Below the pieces are notes generated by a model. It was given only the letters and a program-made list of their open reading frames with translations, did not search any database and was not told where the DNA came from. Shown piece after piece: positions 1 through 8,601 of a DNA stretch of 64,000 bases (position 1 is its first letter; the number at the start of each line of letters is the position of its first letter). Location: positions 486,907 to 550,906 of the forward strand of contig NZ_FNVT01000001.1 in the NCBI RefSeq assembly GCF_900108335.1. Direction: 5' to 3'. The position numbers and the translations under genes were made by a program. Origin of the DNA: Nonomuraea solani. GTDB lineage: Bacteria; Actinomycetota; Actinomycetes; Streptosporangiales; Streptosporangiaceae.

Positions 1-1
1 C

Positions 2-718
2 ATCCTCGCCGCGGCGGCCCAGGCCGCGAGCGGCCGCATCGACAACGGCGCGGCCCGCCGCAAGGAGTGGCTGGAGGAGCTGCGCGCCGTCGAGGTCAAG
101 GCGTACGAGAAGCGCCTGCCCCGCCAGCTCTCCGATGCCCGGCCCATTGACCCGTACCGCCTCGTCCACGAGATCAACGAGTTCCTGACCGAGGACTCCA
201 TCTACATCGGCGACGGCGGCGACATCGTCACCTTCTCCGGCCAGGTCGTGCAGCCCAAGTCGCCCGGCCACTGGATGGACCCGGGACCGCTCGGCACGCT
301 CGGCGTCGGCATGGCCTTCGCGATGGCGGCCAAGCAGGCGCGGCCGGACAAGGAGGTGCTGTGCCTGTTCGGCGACGGCGCCTTCAGCCTGACCGGCTGG
401 GACTTCGAGACCATGGTCCGCTTCAACCTGCCGTTCATCGGCGTCATCGGCAACAACTCCTCCATGAACCAGATCCGGTACGGCCAGGCCGCCAAATACG
501 GCGAGGACCGCGCCCGCGTCGGCAACACCCTCGGCGACATCCGCTACGGCGAGTTCGCCAAGCTGCTCGGCGGCCACGGCGAGGAGGTGCGCGACCCGGC
601 CGAGATCCGCCCCGCGCTTGAGCGCGCCCGGCAGTCCGGCAAGCCCGCGTTGATCAACGTCTGGGTCGACCCAGAGGTGTACGCCCCCGGAACCATGAAC
701 CAGACGATGTACAAGTAG
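2..718 (+). CDS. oxc: TPP-dependent enzyme, C-terminal part; probable oxalyl-CoA decarboxylase (5' end off window)
   Basis: The reading frame is open from the window edge, so only the last ~238 residues are present. They form the C-terminal TPP-binding domain: a GDGAF motif followed about 26 residues later by GNNSS, the GDG-x(n)-NN signature that holds the diphosphate and Mg2+. The family includes acetolactate synthase, glyoxylate carboligase and oxalyl-CoA decarboxylase. The start of an unmistakable formyl-CoA transferase gene 15 bases downstream favours oxalyl-CoA decarboxylase (oxalyl-CoA to formyl-CoA + CO2). The C-terminus ends in [13 protein letters not shown], which I do not recognise from the Oxalobacter enzyme, so a related 2-hydroxyacyl-CoA lyase or an acetolactate-synthase-like enzyme remains possible. 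The substrate-binding N-terminal part is not visible. Confidence 0.72.
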   Translation: MLAAAAQAASGRIDNGAARRKEWLEELRAVEVKAYEKRLPRQLSDARPIDPYRLVHEINEFLTEDSIYIGDGGDIVTFSGQVVQPKSPGHWMDPGPLGTLGVGMAFAMAAKQARPDKEVLCLFGDGAFSLTGWDFETMVRFNLPFIGVIGNNSSMNQIRYGQAAKYGEDRARVGNTLGDIRYGEFAKLLGGHGEEVRDPAEIRPALERARQSGKPALINVWVDPEVYAPGTMNQTMYK

Positions 719-732
719 GGGGAAGCTCTGAC

Positions 733-1956
733 ATGAAGGCTCTCGAAGGTGTCCGCGTCCTCGACATGACCCATGTCCAGTCCGGCCCGTCCTGCACCCA
801 GATGCTCGCCTGGCTGGGCGCGGACGTGGTCAAGCTGGAGGCCCCCACCGGCGACATCACCCGCCAGCAGCTCCGCGACGTGCCCGGCGTCGACAGCCTC
901 TACTTCACGATGCTCAACTGCAACAAGCGCAGCATCACCCTGAACATGAAGAGCGAGCGCGGCAAGGAGATCTTCACCGAGCTGGTGAAGAGCGCCGACA
1001 TCCTCGTGGAGAACTTCGGCCCGGGCGCGGTCGACCGCATGGGCTTCCCCTGGGAGCGCCTCCAGGAGCTCAACCCCCGCCTCATCTACGCCTCGATCAA
1101 GGGCTTCGGCGCCGGCCGGTACGCCAAGTTCAAGGCGTACGAGGTGATCGCCCAGGCCATGGGCGGCTCGATGAGCACCACGGGCTTCGAGGAGGGCCCG
1201 CCGCTGGCCACCGGCGCGCAGATCGGCGACTCGGGCACCGGCATCCACGCGGTGGCCGGCATCCTGGCCGCCCTGTTCCAGCGGGAGCGGAGCGGGCGGG
1301 GTCAGCGCGTACAGGTGGCCATGCAGCACGCCGTGCTGAACCTGTGCCGCGTCAAGCTGCGCGACCAGCAGCGGCTGGCCCACGGCCCGCTGCGCGAATA
1401 CCCGAACAGGACGTTCGGCGACGAGGTGCCCCGCTCCGGCAACGCCAGTGGCGGCGGACAGCCCGGCTGGGCGGTGCGCTGCGCCCCCGGTGGGCCGAAC
1501 GACTACATCTACGTCATCGTCCAGCCGGTCGGCTGGAAGCCGATCTCGTCCATCATCGGCCGCCCCGAGCTGGCCGAGGACCCCGAGTGGTCGACGCCGG
1601 AGGCGCGGCTGTCCAAGCTGGACAAGATGTTCCAGCTCATCGAGGAGTGGACGATCCGCCACGACAAGTGGACGGTCCTCGACCGGCTCAACGCCGAGAA
1701 CATCCCCTGCGGGCCGATCCTGTCCACCAAGGAGCTGGTCGAGGACGAGAGTCTGCGCGACGAGGGCATCCTCGTGGCGGTCGACCACCCCGAGCGCGGC
1801 GAGTTCGTGACGGTCGGCAGCCCGCTCCAGCTCTCCGACTCGCCGGTGGACGTCATCACCCCGCCCCTGCTCGGCGAGCACAACCAGGACATCTACGGCG
1901 AGCTCGGCGTGAGCGCCGACGAGCTGGCGGAACTCAAGTCGAACGGAGTCATCTAG
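733..1956 (+). CDS. frc: Formyl-CoA transferase (class III CoA transferase)
   Basis: The 407-aa protein belongs to the CaiB/BaiF class III CoA-transferases and resembles Oxalobacter Frc along its whole length. It would move CoA from formyl-CoA to oxalate, giving oxalyl-CoA and formate. The catalytic aspartate sits in GAQIGDSG (Asp166, matching Asp169 of Oxalobacter Frc). HVQ (Gln16) and the mobile glycine loop SGGGQPGW are also present, as are VDSLYFTM and the C-terminal PLLGEH typical of Frc. A GGGGGAAG ribosome site precedes ATG 733. The gene follows the TPP enzyme by 14 bases, and its stop overlaps the next start (TAGTG), so the cluster is almost certainly one transcript. The cyclic Frc/Oxc pair is the standard route of oxalate dissimilation. 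Confidence 0.93.
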   Translation: MKALEGVRVLDMTHVQSGPSCTQMLAWLGADVVKLEAPTGDITRQQLRDVPGVDSLYFTMLNCNKRSITLNMKSERGKEIFTELVKSADILVENFGPGAVDRMGFPWERLQELNPRLIYASIKGFGAGRYAKFKAYEVIAQAMGGSMSTTGFEEGPPLATGAQIGDSGTGIHAVAGILAALFQRERSGRGQRVQVAMQHAVLNLCRVKLRDQQRLAHGPLREYPNRTFGDEVPRSGNASGGGQPGWAVRCAPGGPNDYIYVIVQPVGWKPISSIIGRPELAEDPEWSTPEARLSKLDKMFQLIEEWTIRHDKWTVLDRLNAENIPCGPILSTKELVEDESLRDEGILVAVDHPERGEFVTVGSPLQLSDSPVDVITPPLLGEHNQDIYGELGVSADELAELKSNGVI

Positions 1957-4067
1957 TGTCCAGGGAAGTCATCGAGAAGGCGCTCGCCGAAGGGCGCACC
2001 GCCCTGACGGCTCCCGAGGGCCGTGAGCTGTGCCAGGCGTACGGCATCGCCACCCCCGGCGAAGGGCTGGCCACCTCGGCCGACGAGGCCGCGCGGCTCG
2101 CCAGGGAGATCGGGTTCCCGGTCGTGCTCAAGATCGTGTCTCCCGACATCCTGCACAAGACCGACGCCGGCGGCGTCCTGGTCGGCCTCAAGACCGTGGG
2201 CGAGGTCCAGGAGGGCTACGACACGATTCTGGCCAACGCCCGCGCCTACAACCCGGACGCGAAGATCGACGGCATCCAGGTGCAGCAGCTCGTCAGCGGC
2301 GGCCACGAGGTCATCGTCGGCGCGGTCACCGACCCGACCTTCGGCAAGGTCATCGCCTTCGGTCTGGGCGGCGTTCTGGTCGAAGTACTCAAGGACGTGA
2401 CCTTCCGGCTTGCCCCGGTTTCGGGTGATGATGCGCTTGGGATGCTGGACGACATCAGAGCGGCCGAGGTACTGCGTGGGGTGCGTGGGGCCGAACCGGC
2501 CAACCGAGAGGCCCTGGCGGCGCTGATCGAGCGCGTCGGCCGGCTGGTCACCGACATCCCCGAGATCGTCGAGGTCGACCTCAACCCCGTCTTCGCCGAC
2601 GCCCGCGGCGCGGTCGCCGCCGACGTGCGCGTCCTCATCGGCGAGCCGGCCCCCGAGGTCACCCGGCTGTCGCGCGAGGAGATCCTGCGGCAGATGACGC
2701 GGATCTTCAAGCCGCGCTCGGTCGCCGTGATCGGCGCCTCCGCCGAAGCCGGCAAGATCGGCAACTCGGTCATGAGCAACCTCATCAACGGCGGCTACCA
2801 GGGGAAGATCTTCCCGATCAACCCCAAGGCCGACGAGATCATGGGGAGGACGGCGTACAAGAGCATCTCGGACGTGCCCGGCGACGTGGACGTGGCCGTG
2901 TTCGCGATCCCGGCCAAGTTCGTGGCCTCCGCGCTGGAGGAGGTCGGCGAGAAGGGCGTGGCGGGCGCGATCATGATCCCGTCCGGGTTCGCCGAGACCG
3001 GGAACGTCGAGGGCCAGCAGGAGATCGTCGAGATCGCGCGCAGGCACGGCGTCCGCATGCTCGGGCCCAACATCTACGGCTACTACTACACGCCGGAGAA
3101 CCTCTGCGCGACGTTCTGCACCCCGTACGACGTCAAGGGCAGCGTCGCGCTGACCTCGCAGAGCGGCGGCATCGGCATGGCCATCCTGGGCTTCAGCCGC
3201 ACCACCAAGATGGGCGTCTCGGCCATCGTCGGCGTCGGCAACAAGGCCGACGTGGACGAGGACGACCTGCTGACCTTCTTCGAGCAGGACGACAACACCA
3301 AGGCCGTGGCCATGCACCTGGAGGACCTCAAGGACGGGCGCGGCTTCGTCGAGGCCGCCCGCCGGGTCGTCAAGGAGAAGCCGGTCATCGTCCTCAAGGC
3401 GGGCCGCACCGCGATGGGCGCGCGGGCCGCCGGCTCCCACACCGGCGCGCTGGCCGGCGACGACAAGGTGTACGACGACATCCTCCGCCAGGCCGGCGTC
3501 GTCCGCGCGCCCGGGCTGAACGACATGCTGGAGTACGCCCGCGCGCTGCCGATCCTGCCCGCCCCCAAGGGCGAGAACGTCGTCATCATCACCGGCGCCG
3601 GCGGCTCGGGCGTGCTGCTGTCCGACGCCATCGTGGACGCCGGGCTCACGCTCATGGACATCCCGCCCGACCTGGACGCGGCCTTCCGCGCCTACATCCC
3701 GCCCTTCGGAGCGGCGGGCAATCCCATCGACATCACCGGCGGCGAACCACCCTCGACCTACGAGAACACGGTCCGCCTCGGCCTCCAGGACGAGCGCATC
3801 CACGCGCTCGTCCTGGGCTACTGGCACACGATCGTGACGCCGCCGATGGTCTTCGCCGAGCTCATCGCCCGTGTGGTGGCCGATGAGCGGGCGAAGGGCA
3901 ATGTCAAACCGGTCGTGGCGTCGCTCGCCGGCGACACCGAGGTTGAGGAGGCCAGCGAGTACCTGTTCGAGCACGGCGTGGTCGCGTACCCGTACACGAC
4001 TGAGAAGCCCGTGGCGGTCCTCGGTGCGAAGTACCGCTGGGCCAGGGCTGCCGGACTGCTGCGCTAA
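1956..4067 (+). CDS. ADP-forming acyl-CoA ligase (acetate--CoA ligase family, beta-alpha fusion)
   Basis: I chose GTG 1956, which overlaps the frc stop by one base and gives 703 aa; longer frames upstream are shadows of frc. Domain order is an ATP-grasp module (about residues 1-225, with KTDAGG), then CoA-binding Rossmann, succinyl-CoA-ligase-like and ACD-type modules (TSQSGGIG, then GSHTGALAGDD). This is the fused NDP-forming acyl-CoA synthetase layout, here beta part first. His495 in SHTG matches the conserved, phosphorylatable histidine of the ACD family. The enzyme would make an acyl-CoA from a carboxylate with ATP to ADP + Pi. In this operon a plausible job is priming the Frc/Oxc cycle with formyl-CoA or oxalyl-CoA, but the substrate is inferred from context only. 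Confidence 0.85.
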   Translation: MSREVIEKALAEGRTALTAPEGRELCQAYGIATPGEGLATSADEAARLAREIGFPVVLKIVSPDILHKTDAGGVLVGLKTVGEVQEGYDTILANARAYNPDAKIDGIQVQQLVSGGHEVIVGAVTDPTFGKVIAFGLGGVLVEVLKDVTFRLAPVSGDDALGMLDDIRAAEVLRGVRGAEPANREALAALIERVGRLVTDIPEIVEVDLNPVFADARGAVAADVRVLIGEPAPEVTRLSREEILRQMTRIFKPRSVAVIGASAEAGKIGNSVMSNLINGGYQGKIFPINPKADEIMGRTAYKSISDVPGDVDVAVFAIPAKFVASALEEVGEKGVAGAIMIPSGFAETGNVEGQQEIVEIARRHGVRMLGPNIYGYYYTPENLCATFCTPYDVKGSVALTSQSGGIGMAILGFSRTTKMGVSAIVGVGNKADVDEDDLLTFFEQDDNTKAVAMHLEDLKDGRGFVEAARRVVKEKPVIVLKAGRTAMGARAAGSHTGALAGDDKVYDDILRQAGVVRAPGLNDMLEYARALPILPAPKGENVVIITGAGGSGVLLSDAIVDAGLTLMDIPPDLDAAFRAYIPPFGAAGNPIDITGGEPPSTYENTVRLGLQDERIHALVLGYWHTIVTPPMVFAELIARVVADERAKGNVKPVVASLAGDTEVEEASEYLFEHGVVAYPYTTEKPVAVLGAKYRWARAAGLLR

Positions 4068-4149
4068 GAGCCGAGCGCAACCGTCAGGCGAGGGGGCTTT
4101 ATTCGGGGCAGCGCACGAGGAAGGCAACAACCCCCCAGGAGGTCCGTAG

Positions 4150-5640
4150 GTGGACACATCGAACACACCACCGGCGACGGCCGCGCCGCCGGTCGAGGAT
4201 CAACGAGTATGGAAAGCGGGCCGGCTTGAGCCGATGCCCATCAGGAAGCTGCCCGACGCGCCTCCGTCGGTGCACATTCTCGGGCCGACGGTCTTCCTCG
4301 TCGCGCTGGGCGTGGGCATGGGCGAGTCGTACATGTGGCCGCGTCTTGTGCTGCTGTTCGGGCCGGAGATCAGGTGGCTGTTCCTGATCGGCGTCACGCT
4401 GCAGGCCGTGGTCATGCTGGAGATGGCGCGCTACGCCATGGCGACGGGGGAGAGCATCTTCTCCGGCGCGGCCCGCGTGTTCAAGCCGCTGATGTGGTTC
4501 TTCTTCATCGTGGCCATCGCCGTCTACATCTGGCCGGGACACCTGTCGGCGGGAGCGGCGGCGTTCGAGGAGATAACCGGAATCCCCTGGATGGTGACCG
4601 CGATCGCCGGGTTGATCCTCGTCGGCGTGGTCTTCACCCTGGCCAAGGTCATCTACAACCTGCTCGAAAACGTCCTGTCGCTGCTGATCGGCGCTCTCGT
4701 GATCGGCACCGCCGTGGTCGCCGCCATGGTGGGCTCGTGGAGCGACGTGGTCACCACGATCACCGGCATGTTCTCCTTCGGCTACCTGCCGGCGGAGGCC
4801 CTGTCGGCCGCCTGGTTCCCCGTCATCGTGGGAGCCTGCGCGTTCGCGGGACCGTCGGGCATGCAGCAGATGTGGTACACGCTGCACCTGCGCGACTCCG
4901 GCGCCGGCATGGGCGCGCACATCCCGCAGGTCCGCGGGCTGCGGCACGCGAGTGAGCAGGAGGAGATGCCCTCGCGCGGGTTCATGTTCGACACCGAGGA
5001 CGCGGCCGAGATGGCCAAGTGGAAGGGCTGGCGGCGCTGGGTCACGTTCGACGCGCTGCTGCTGTTCTGGGGCATCACCATGCTGGTCACGATCTCCTTC
5101 ACGGTGATCGCGCAGGCGGCGGTGCGGCAGAACCCGGCCGTGCGCACGGCCATTCAGGGCGACGACCGGGAGGTGGCGCTGACCGCGATGTCCGACGCCG
5201 TCTCCTCGGCGGGCAGCTCGGTACTCGGGGCCGTCTTCCTCGGGTTCATCGCGCTGATCGGCCTGAACGCGACGCTCGGCCTGTTCGACTCCTTCTCCAG
5301 GGGTCAGGCTGACATGACCTACAACTTCGTCCGCGGGGCGAAGAAGCTGGGCATGTCCCGCCTGTACGGCGTCTTCCTCTGGGGCGTGATCCTCTTCGGC
5401 ATCCTGATCCTGCTGTTCGGCCCGGCCGACGGTCCCAGCGGGATCCTGGACACGCTGGCGTTCCTGTCGACGTTCGCGATGGGGGCCTACTGCGTGACAC
5501 TCCTGCTGGTGAACAACCGGATGTTGCCGAAACCGATCAGGCCACGATGGTGGACCAACGTGATCATCGGCTTCGGCGCGGTGTTCTACCTGGGGATGCT
5601 GTTCTACAGTCTCTTCGCCTACGGCGTGGTCGTGGGCTGA
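4150..5640 (+). CDS. Nramp-related membrane transporter lacking the metal-binding DPGN motif
   Basis: The 496-aa polytopic protein has about 11 hydrophobic segments and overall resembles the Nramp branch of the APC superfamily. AGGAGG at 4137-4142 lies 7 bases before GTG 4150, supporting this start. In true Nramp metal transporters the first helix carries DPGN and helix 6 an MPH-type motif. Here the first helix reads VGMGESYMWP (about residues 55-64) and the later one GPSGMQQMW, so the metal ligands are not conserved. It sits 82 bases after the acyl-CoA ligase and overlaps the next membrane gene. The context suggests uptake of oxalate or another carboxylate. The neighbouring TerC gene keeps a metal role open. 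Family call fair, substrate unknown. Confidence 0.7.
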   Translation: MDTSNTPPATAAPPVEDQRVWKAGRLEPMPIRKLPDAPPSVHILGPTVFLVALGVGMGESYMWPRLVLLFGPEIRWLFLIGVTLQAVVMLEMARYAMATGESIFSGAARVFKPLMWFFFIVAIAVYIWPGHLSAGAAAFEEITGIPWMVTAIAGLILVGVVFTLAKVIYNLLENVLSLLIGALVIGTAVVAAMVGSWSDVVTTITGMFSFGYLPAEALSAAWFPVIVGACAFAGPSGMQQMWYTLHLRDSGAGMGAHIPQVRGLRHASEQEEMPSRGFMFDTEDAAEMAKWKGWRRWVTFDALLLFWGITMLVTISFTVIAQAAVRQNPAVRTAIQGDDREVALTAMSDAVSSAGSSVLGAVFLGFIALIGLNATLGLFDSFSRGQADMTYNFVRGAKKLGMSRLYGVFLWGVILFGILILLFGPADGPSGILDTLAFLSTFAMGAYCVTLLLVNNRMLPKPIRPRWWTNVIIGFGAVFYLGMLFYSLFAYGVVVG

Positions 5641-6134
5641 TGGGAGGACGGCACAGCCTCGAACTCGCCCTGCCAGGGGCGTCGATCGGAGCCGTCGCCG
5701 GAGCCATGGCCGGTGGGCTGACCCTGCTCGCGGGGCAGCCCACCGGGATGGCCGCGCTGTCCGCCCTGGCGCTCGCCGTACCGCTCGGCCTCTTCGGCGG
5801 GCTGTACGGCGTGCTCCTCGGCCACGGCGTCTTCCGGCCGGGGACCTTCGGGCCGGTGGGCCTCTACTGGATCGCGGCCTTCCCCGTGTCCCGGCTCACG
5901 CAGGAGACCCTGGCGCCGACCGGCGTCGGCATGGCCGACGGGGTGCCGTTGTTCCTGGCCTACCAGGCCATGGTCAGCCTCGGCTTCGCGATCGGCTTCG
6001 TCTGGCTGCACGAACGGCTCATGCCGCACTGGCTCATGCGCCGCGCGACCGGCAATCCGGTGGCCCAGGCGCTGCTGGAGCAGTACGTCCGGTACGCCCG
6101 GCTGGTCCGTACGCGGAAAGGGGCACGTAAGTGA
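5640..6134 (+). CDS. Small multi-pass membrane protein of unknown function
   Basis: ATG 5640 overlaps the stop of the Nramp-related gene by one base (TGATG), and the frame ends inside the start of terC (GTGA), so the three are translationally linked. The 164-aa product has about four hydrophobic stretches rich in Gly/Ala/Leu (for example around residues 12-32, 38-60, 70-86 and 108-124) and a basic C-terminal tail ending TRKGARK. I do not recognise a family. Strict overlap with both neighbours suggests an accessory subunit or partner of the transporter, but that is inference. Confidence 0.7.
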   Translation: MGGRHSLELALPGASIGAVAGAMAGGLTLLAGQPTGMAALSALALAVPLGLFGGLYGVLLGHGVFRPGTFGPVGLYWIAAFPVSRLTQETLAPTGVGMADGVPLFLAYQAMVSLGFAIGFVWLHERLMPHWLMRRATGNPVAQALLEQYVRYARLVRTRKGARK

Positions 6135-7114
6135 ACCTGCCCGTGTGGATCTGGCTGGCCACCATCGGCGGTTTCTGCCTCGTCCTCGCCTTGGACTTCT
6201 ACCTCGTCGCCCGCAACCCCCACGAGCCCTCGTTCAAGGAGTGCGTGGGCTGGGTGACGTTCTACGTGGGACTGGCCGTCGCCTTCGGCGCCGGCCTGCT
6301 CCTGCTCTCCGGGCCCGCGCACGGAGGGGAGTTCTTCGCCGGGTGGATCACCGAGTACTCGCTCAGCGTGGACAACCTCTTCGTCTTCCTGCTGATCATG
6401 AGCCGGTTCAATGTGCCGCGGCAGTACCGGCAGAAAGTGCTGCTCATCGGCATCATCCTGGCGCTGGTCATGCGCGGCGGCTTCATCGCGGCCGGTGCCG
6501 AGGCCGTGACCAGGTTCGACTGGCTCTTCTACGTGTTCGGCGCCTTCCTCGTCTACACCGCGTGGAAGCTGATCGGGCACGAGGAAGAGGAGGCGGAGTT
6601 CTCCGAGAACCTCGCCCTGCGCACGGTACGCCGCGTGCTCCCGACGACGGACACCTACCACGGAGCCCGGCTCACCGTGCACCACGGCCGCAGGATGGTC
6701 ACCCCGATGCTGATCGTCATGGTCGCCATCGGCACCACCGACCTGCTGTTCGCGCTCGACTCGATTCCGGCGATCTTCGGGCTCACGAAGGAGCCCTACC
6801 TGGTGTTCACCGCCAACGCCTTCGCCCTCATGGGGCTGCGGCAGCTCTTCTTCCTGATCGGCGGGCTGCTCGACCGGCTCGTCTACCTGAGCAAGGGCCT
6901 GTCGGTGGTGCTGGCCTTCATCGGCGTCAAGCTGATCCTCGAAGCCCTGCACCACGACGGCGTGTCGTGGGCGCCGGAGATCCCGATCCTGGTGTCTCTC
7001 GGCGTCATCCTCGGCACCCTCGCCGTGACCACGGTGCTGAGCCTGGTCAAGTCGGCCCGCGACGCGAAGGCGGTGGAACCAGAACCCGCGCAACGGTCGT
7101 CCTCGGGGCGCTGA
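6131..7114 (+). CDS. terC: TerC family integral membrane protein
   Basis: The 327-aa protein is a TerC/Alx family member with seven or more membrane segments. The diagnostic acidic motifs EYSLSVDNLFVF and FALDSIPAIFG are present. Members are linked to tellurite resistance and manganese export or metal loading of exported proteins. The GTG start at 6131 overlaps the previous stop by four bases (GTGA). Its place at the end of an oxalate-type operon is unusual. Metal homeostasis for a TPP/Mg-dependent pathway or relief from oxalate chelation would be possible reasons, but neither is shown. A hairpin follows the stop. Confidence 0.9.
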   Translation: MNLPVWIWLATIGGFCLVLALDFYLVARNPHEPSFKECVGWVTFYVGLAVAFGAGLLLLSGPAHGGEFFAGWITEYSLSVDNLFVFLLIMSRFNVPRQYRQKVLLIGIILALVMRGGFIAAGAEAVTRFDWLFYVFGAFLVYTAWKLIGHEEEEAEFSENLALRTVRRVLPTTDTYHGARLTVHHGRRMVTPMLIVMVAIGTTDLLFALDSIPAIFGLTKEPYLVFTANAFALMGLRQLFFLIGGLLDRLVYLSKGLSVVLAFIGVKLILEALHHDGVSWAPEIPILVSLGVILGTLAVTTVLSLVKSARDAKAVEPEPAQRSSSGR

Positions 7115-7117
7115 ACC

Positions 7118-7158
7118 GAGCCGCGCGCCGGGGGCCTTCCCGCCCTGCCGCGCGGCTC
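7118..7158. terminator. Hairpin between convergent terC and small minus-strand gene
   Basis: A perfect 10-bp inverted repeat, GAGCCGCGCG (7118-7127) and CGCGCGGCTC (7149-7158), encloses a 21-base loop. It lies directly after the terC stop and overlaps the last codons of the convergent small gene, so it could end transcription from both sides. No long T tract follows. Confidence 0.5.
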
Positions 7159-7333
7159 AGTGGCGCGGACTCTTGCGCACCTCGTGCTCGGCGCTCCACG
7201 CGCGCAGGTATCGGTCCGCGTCGTCCGCGGAGTAGTGCTTCCTCAGCGCCGCGCTCAGACCGACGCCGATGGAGCCGCCGTCGGCCGGCCGGCCCATGGG
7301 ATCACCCAGAAGAAAGCGGAAGAACGCCTTCAT
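7157..7333 (-). CDS. Small basic hypothetical protein, 58 aa
   Basis: I placed the start at ATG 7333 because AGGAGG (7348-7343 on the minus strand) stands 9 bases upstream. A second ATG at 7339 is only 3 bases from it. The much longer open frame to 7564 has no comparable start and reads like noise. The 58-aa product begins MKAFFRFLLGDPMG and ends with a charged stretch (DDADRYLRAWSAEHEVRK). It has no signal peptide or membrane helix that I can see and no family I recognise. The clear ribosome site is the main support. Confidence 0.55.
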   Translation of the reverse strand: MKAFFRFLLGDPMGRPADGGSIGVGLSAALRKHYSADDADRYLRAWSAEHEVRKSPRH

Positions 7334-7672
7334 GGTCATGCACCTCCTGTACGTACCGCTCCACCCTCTACCCGAGGTGTTTCGGAGCATGTGGCCTTCT
7401 GTGAACGTCACATCAATCCCCCCGACCGGACCCGTCCACCTGACCCGGCCGTCCCTCCCGAGCCACTGAGCCCGGCCGTCCATGCCGTGCCACGGGACGC
7501 CTGCCGCCTGCACCGAGCCCCCGGCCCAGCCGACTTCACCCGGTCCGGCCAAGCGCGTCTCCACGCGTGCCGAACCGACCTCACCCCTTAAAGGGACCTC
7601 AGCCGAAGTACGGCGGAGACGGAAGGGAGAGGGGAAGCCGTGACGACGAACGGGATCGGGGTTGACCTGGAG
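7334..7672. other. Intergenic region, no gene supported
   Basis: About 340 bases between the small gene and the GntR gene, both on the minus strand. It must carry the promoter and ribosome site of the small gene (AGGAGG at 7343-7348). Open frames here on the plus strand lack ribosome sites and show no recognisable motif. I see no RNA gene. Confidence 0.5.
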
Positions 7673-8419
7673 TCAGCCCGCCTTCCCAAGCCGCCGAGGC
7701 CGCCGCCGCCGGACAGGCTTGGGAGCAGGCTCCACCGGCTCGTTCTCCCGCTGCTCCATGTAGGAAGCCCGGGTGTGCTCGGTATGGTCCCGCATGATCT
7801 TCGCAGCCTCACGCTCATCGCCCGCCTCGATCGCGTCGATCAGCGACGTGTGCTCATCCCACGAGGCCATGCCCCGCTGCCGGGCCACGGGCGTGTGATA
7901 CCACCGCACCCGCCTGGCCACCTGAGCCGCCAGCTCGGCCAGAACCATGTTGCCCGACAAGGCGGTCACCAGGTGGTGCAGCTCGGAGTTGGTCGCAACG
8001 GCCGAGTCGACGTCGTCGGACTCCACCGCGGCGATGCCCCGCGCACACAGGGCCCGCAACCGCTTCACACCATCCTCACCGGCATGCAAGGCGGCGAGCC
8101 GGGCGGACTCGGTCTCCAGTAGTGTGCGCACGGCGAGAAGCTGGTCGGCCTCCTCCAGCGTCGGTACGTGCACAAAGGCGCCCTGACCCGGGTGCAGATC
8201 CACCCAGCCTTCACCACTGAGCTGCTGCAGAGCCTCGCGGACCGGCTGCCTGGAGACACCGAGCAACTCGGCCAGCTCACTCTCGACGAGGTGCTGACCG
8301 GGCTTGAGCTGGCCGGAGACGATGAGCTCCTGGATGGCCTCGATCACGCTCTCCCTGAGCGTGGCGGGGCGGGGAATCTTGGCGGCCGCCGTCTGACCGG
8401 CCTGATCGGACAGCAACAT
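7673..8419 (-). CDS. GntR family regulator, FadR/FCD subfamily
   Basis: A winged helix of about residues 15-80 (LAELLGVSRQPVREALQQL is the recognition segment, followed by the wing HPGQGAFV) is joined to an all-helical FCD ligand domain. His residues spaced as in metal-binding FCD proteins are visible in SELHHLV, RWYH and DHTEHT. ATG 8419 is preferred over GTG 8425 because GGAG lies 8 bases upstream of it; this gives 248 aa. Operators matching the FCD type occur before this gene and on both sides of the 9.9-kb divergent promoter, so it probably represses itself, the OFA transporter and the C2-acid operon. The effector is likely an organic acid of that pathway. Confidence 0.9.
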   Translation of the reverse strand: MLLSDQAGQTAAAKIPRPATLRESVIEAIQELIVSGQLKPGQHLVESELAELLGVSRQPVREALQQLSGEGWVDLHPGQGAFVHVPTLEEADQLLAVRTLLETESARLAALHAGEDGVKRLRALCARGIAAVESDDVDSAVATNSELHHLVTALSGNMVLAELAAQVARRVRWYHTPVARQRGMASWDEHTSLIDAIEAGDEREAAKIMRDHTEHTRASYMEQRENEPVEPAPKPVRRRRPRRLGKAG

Positions 8420-8463
8420 GGTCACGTCTCCAGAGCAGCGTTAAAGTTTTTCGTCGACTGCCT

Positions 8464-8475
8464 ACAGCATACCGT
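8464..8475. promoter_or_regulatory. Putative GntR operator, autoregulatory copy
   Basis: ACAGCATACCGT matches the perfect palindrome ACGGTATACCGT (9967-9978) at 10 of 12 positions. It lies 45 bases upstream of the GntR start, where a repressor would block its own promoter. Confidence 0.5.
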
Positions 8476-8526
8476 CCAGGGGTTGCCCACGGTCGTGAGT
8501 CTCATCACAGGGGTCGTCACAGGGAT

Positions 8527-8598
8527 GGTCGCGGAGGCGGTCGTGAAGGCGGCCACGGAGGTGGTCGCGGGGGCGGTCACGCGGGCCGTCATGACGGC
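8527..8598. repeat. Six degenerate 12-bp tandem units
   Basis: Six consecutive 12-base units follow the pattern GGTCRYGRRGGC (units begin at 8527, 8539, 8551, 8563, 8575 and 8587). They fill the gap between the OFA transporter stop and the GntR promoter. On the plus strand they read as a Val/Ala-rich string with no start signal, so I treat them as DNA repeats rather than coding. Confidence 0.5.
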
Positions 8599-8601
8599 GC
8601 G

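Noticed and set aside
1953..4166. 737-aa minus-strand open frame (and the 445-aa one at 544-1881)
   Set aside because: Lies wholly opposite well-supported genes, is Arg/Asp/Gly/His-rich without any domain, and has no ribosome site; typical antisense shadow in GC-rich DNA.
4150..5640. Calling the transporter a manganese Nramp (mntH)
   Set aside because: DPGN and MPH metal-binding motifs are absent.
7157..7564. 135-aa version of the small minus-strand gene
   Set aside because: The N-terminal extension crosses the AGGAGG site; the internal ATG at 7333 is correctly spaced.
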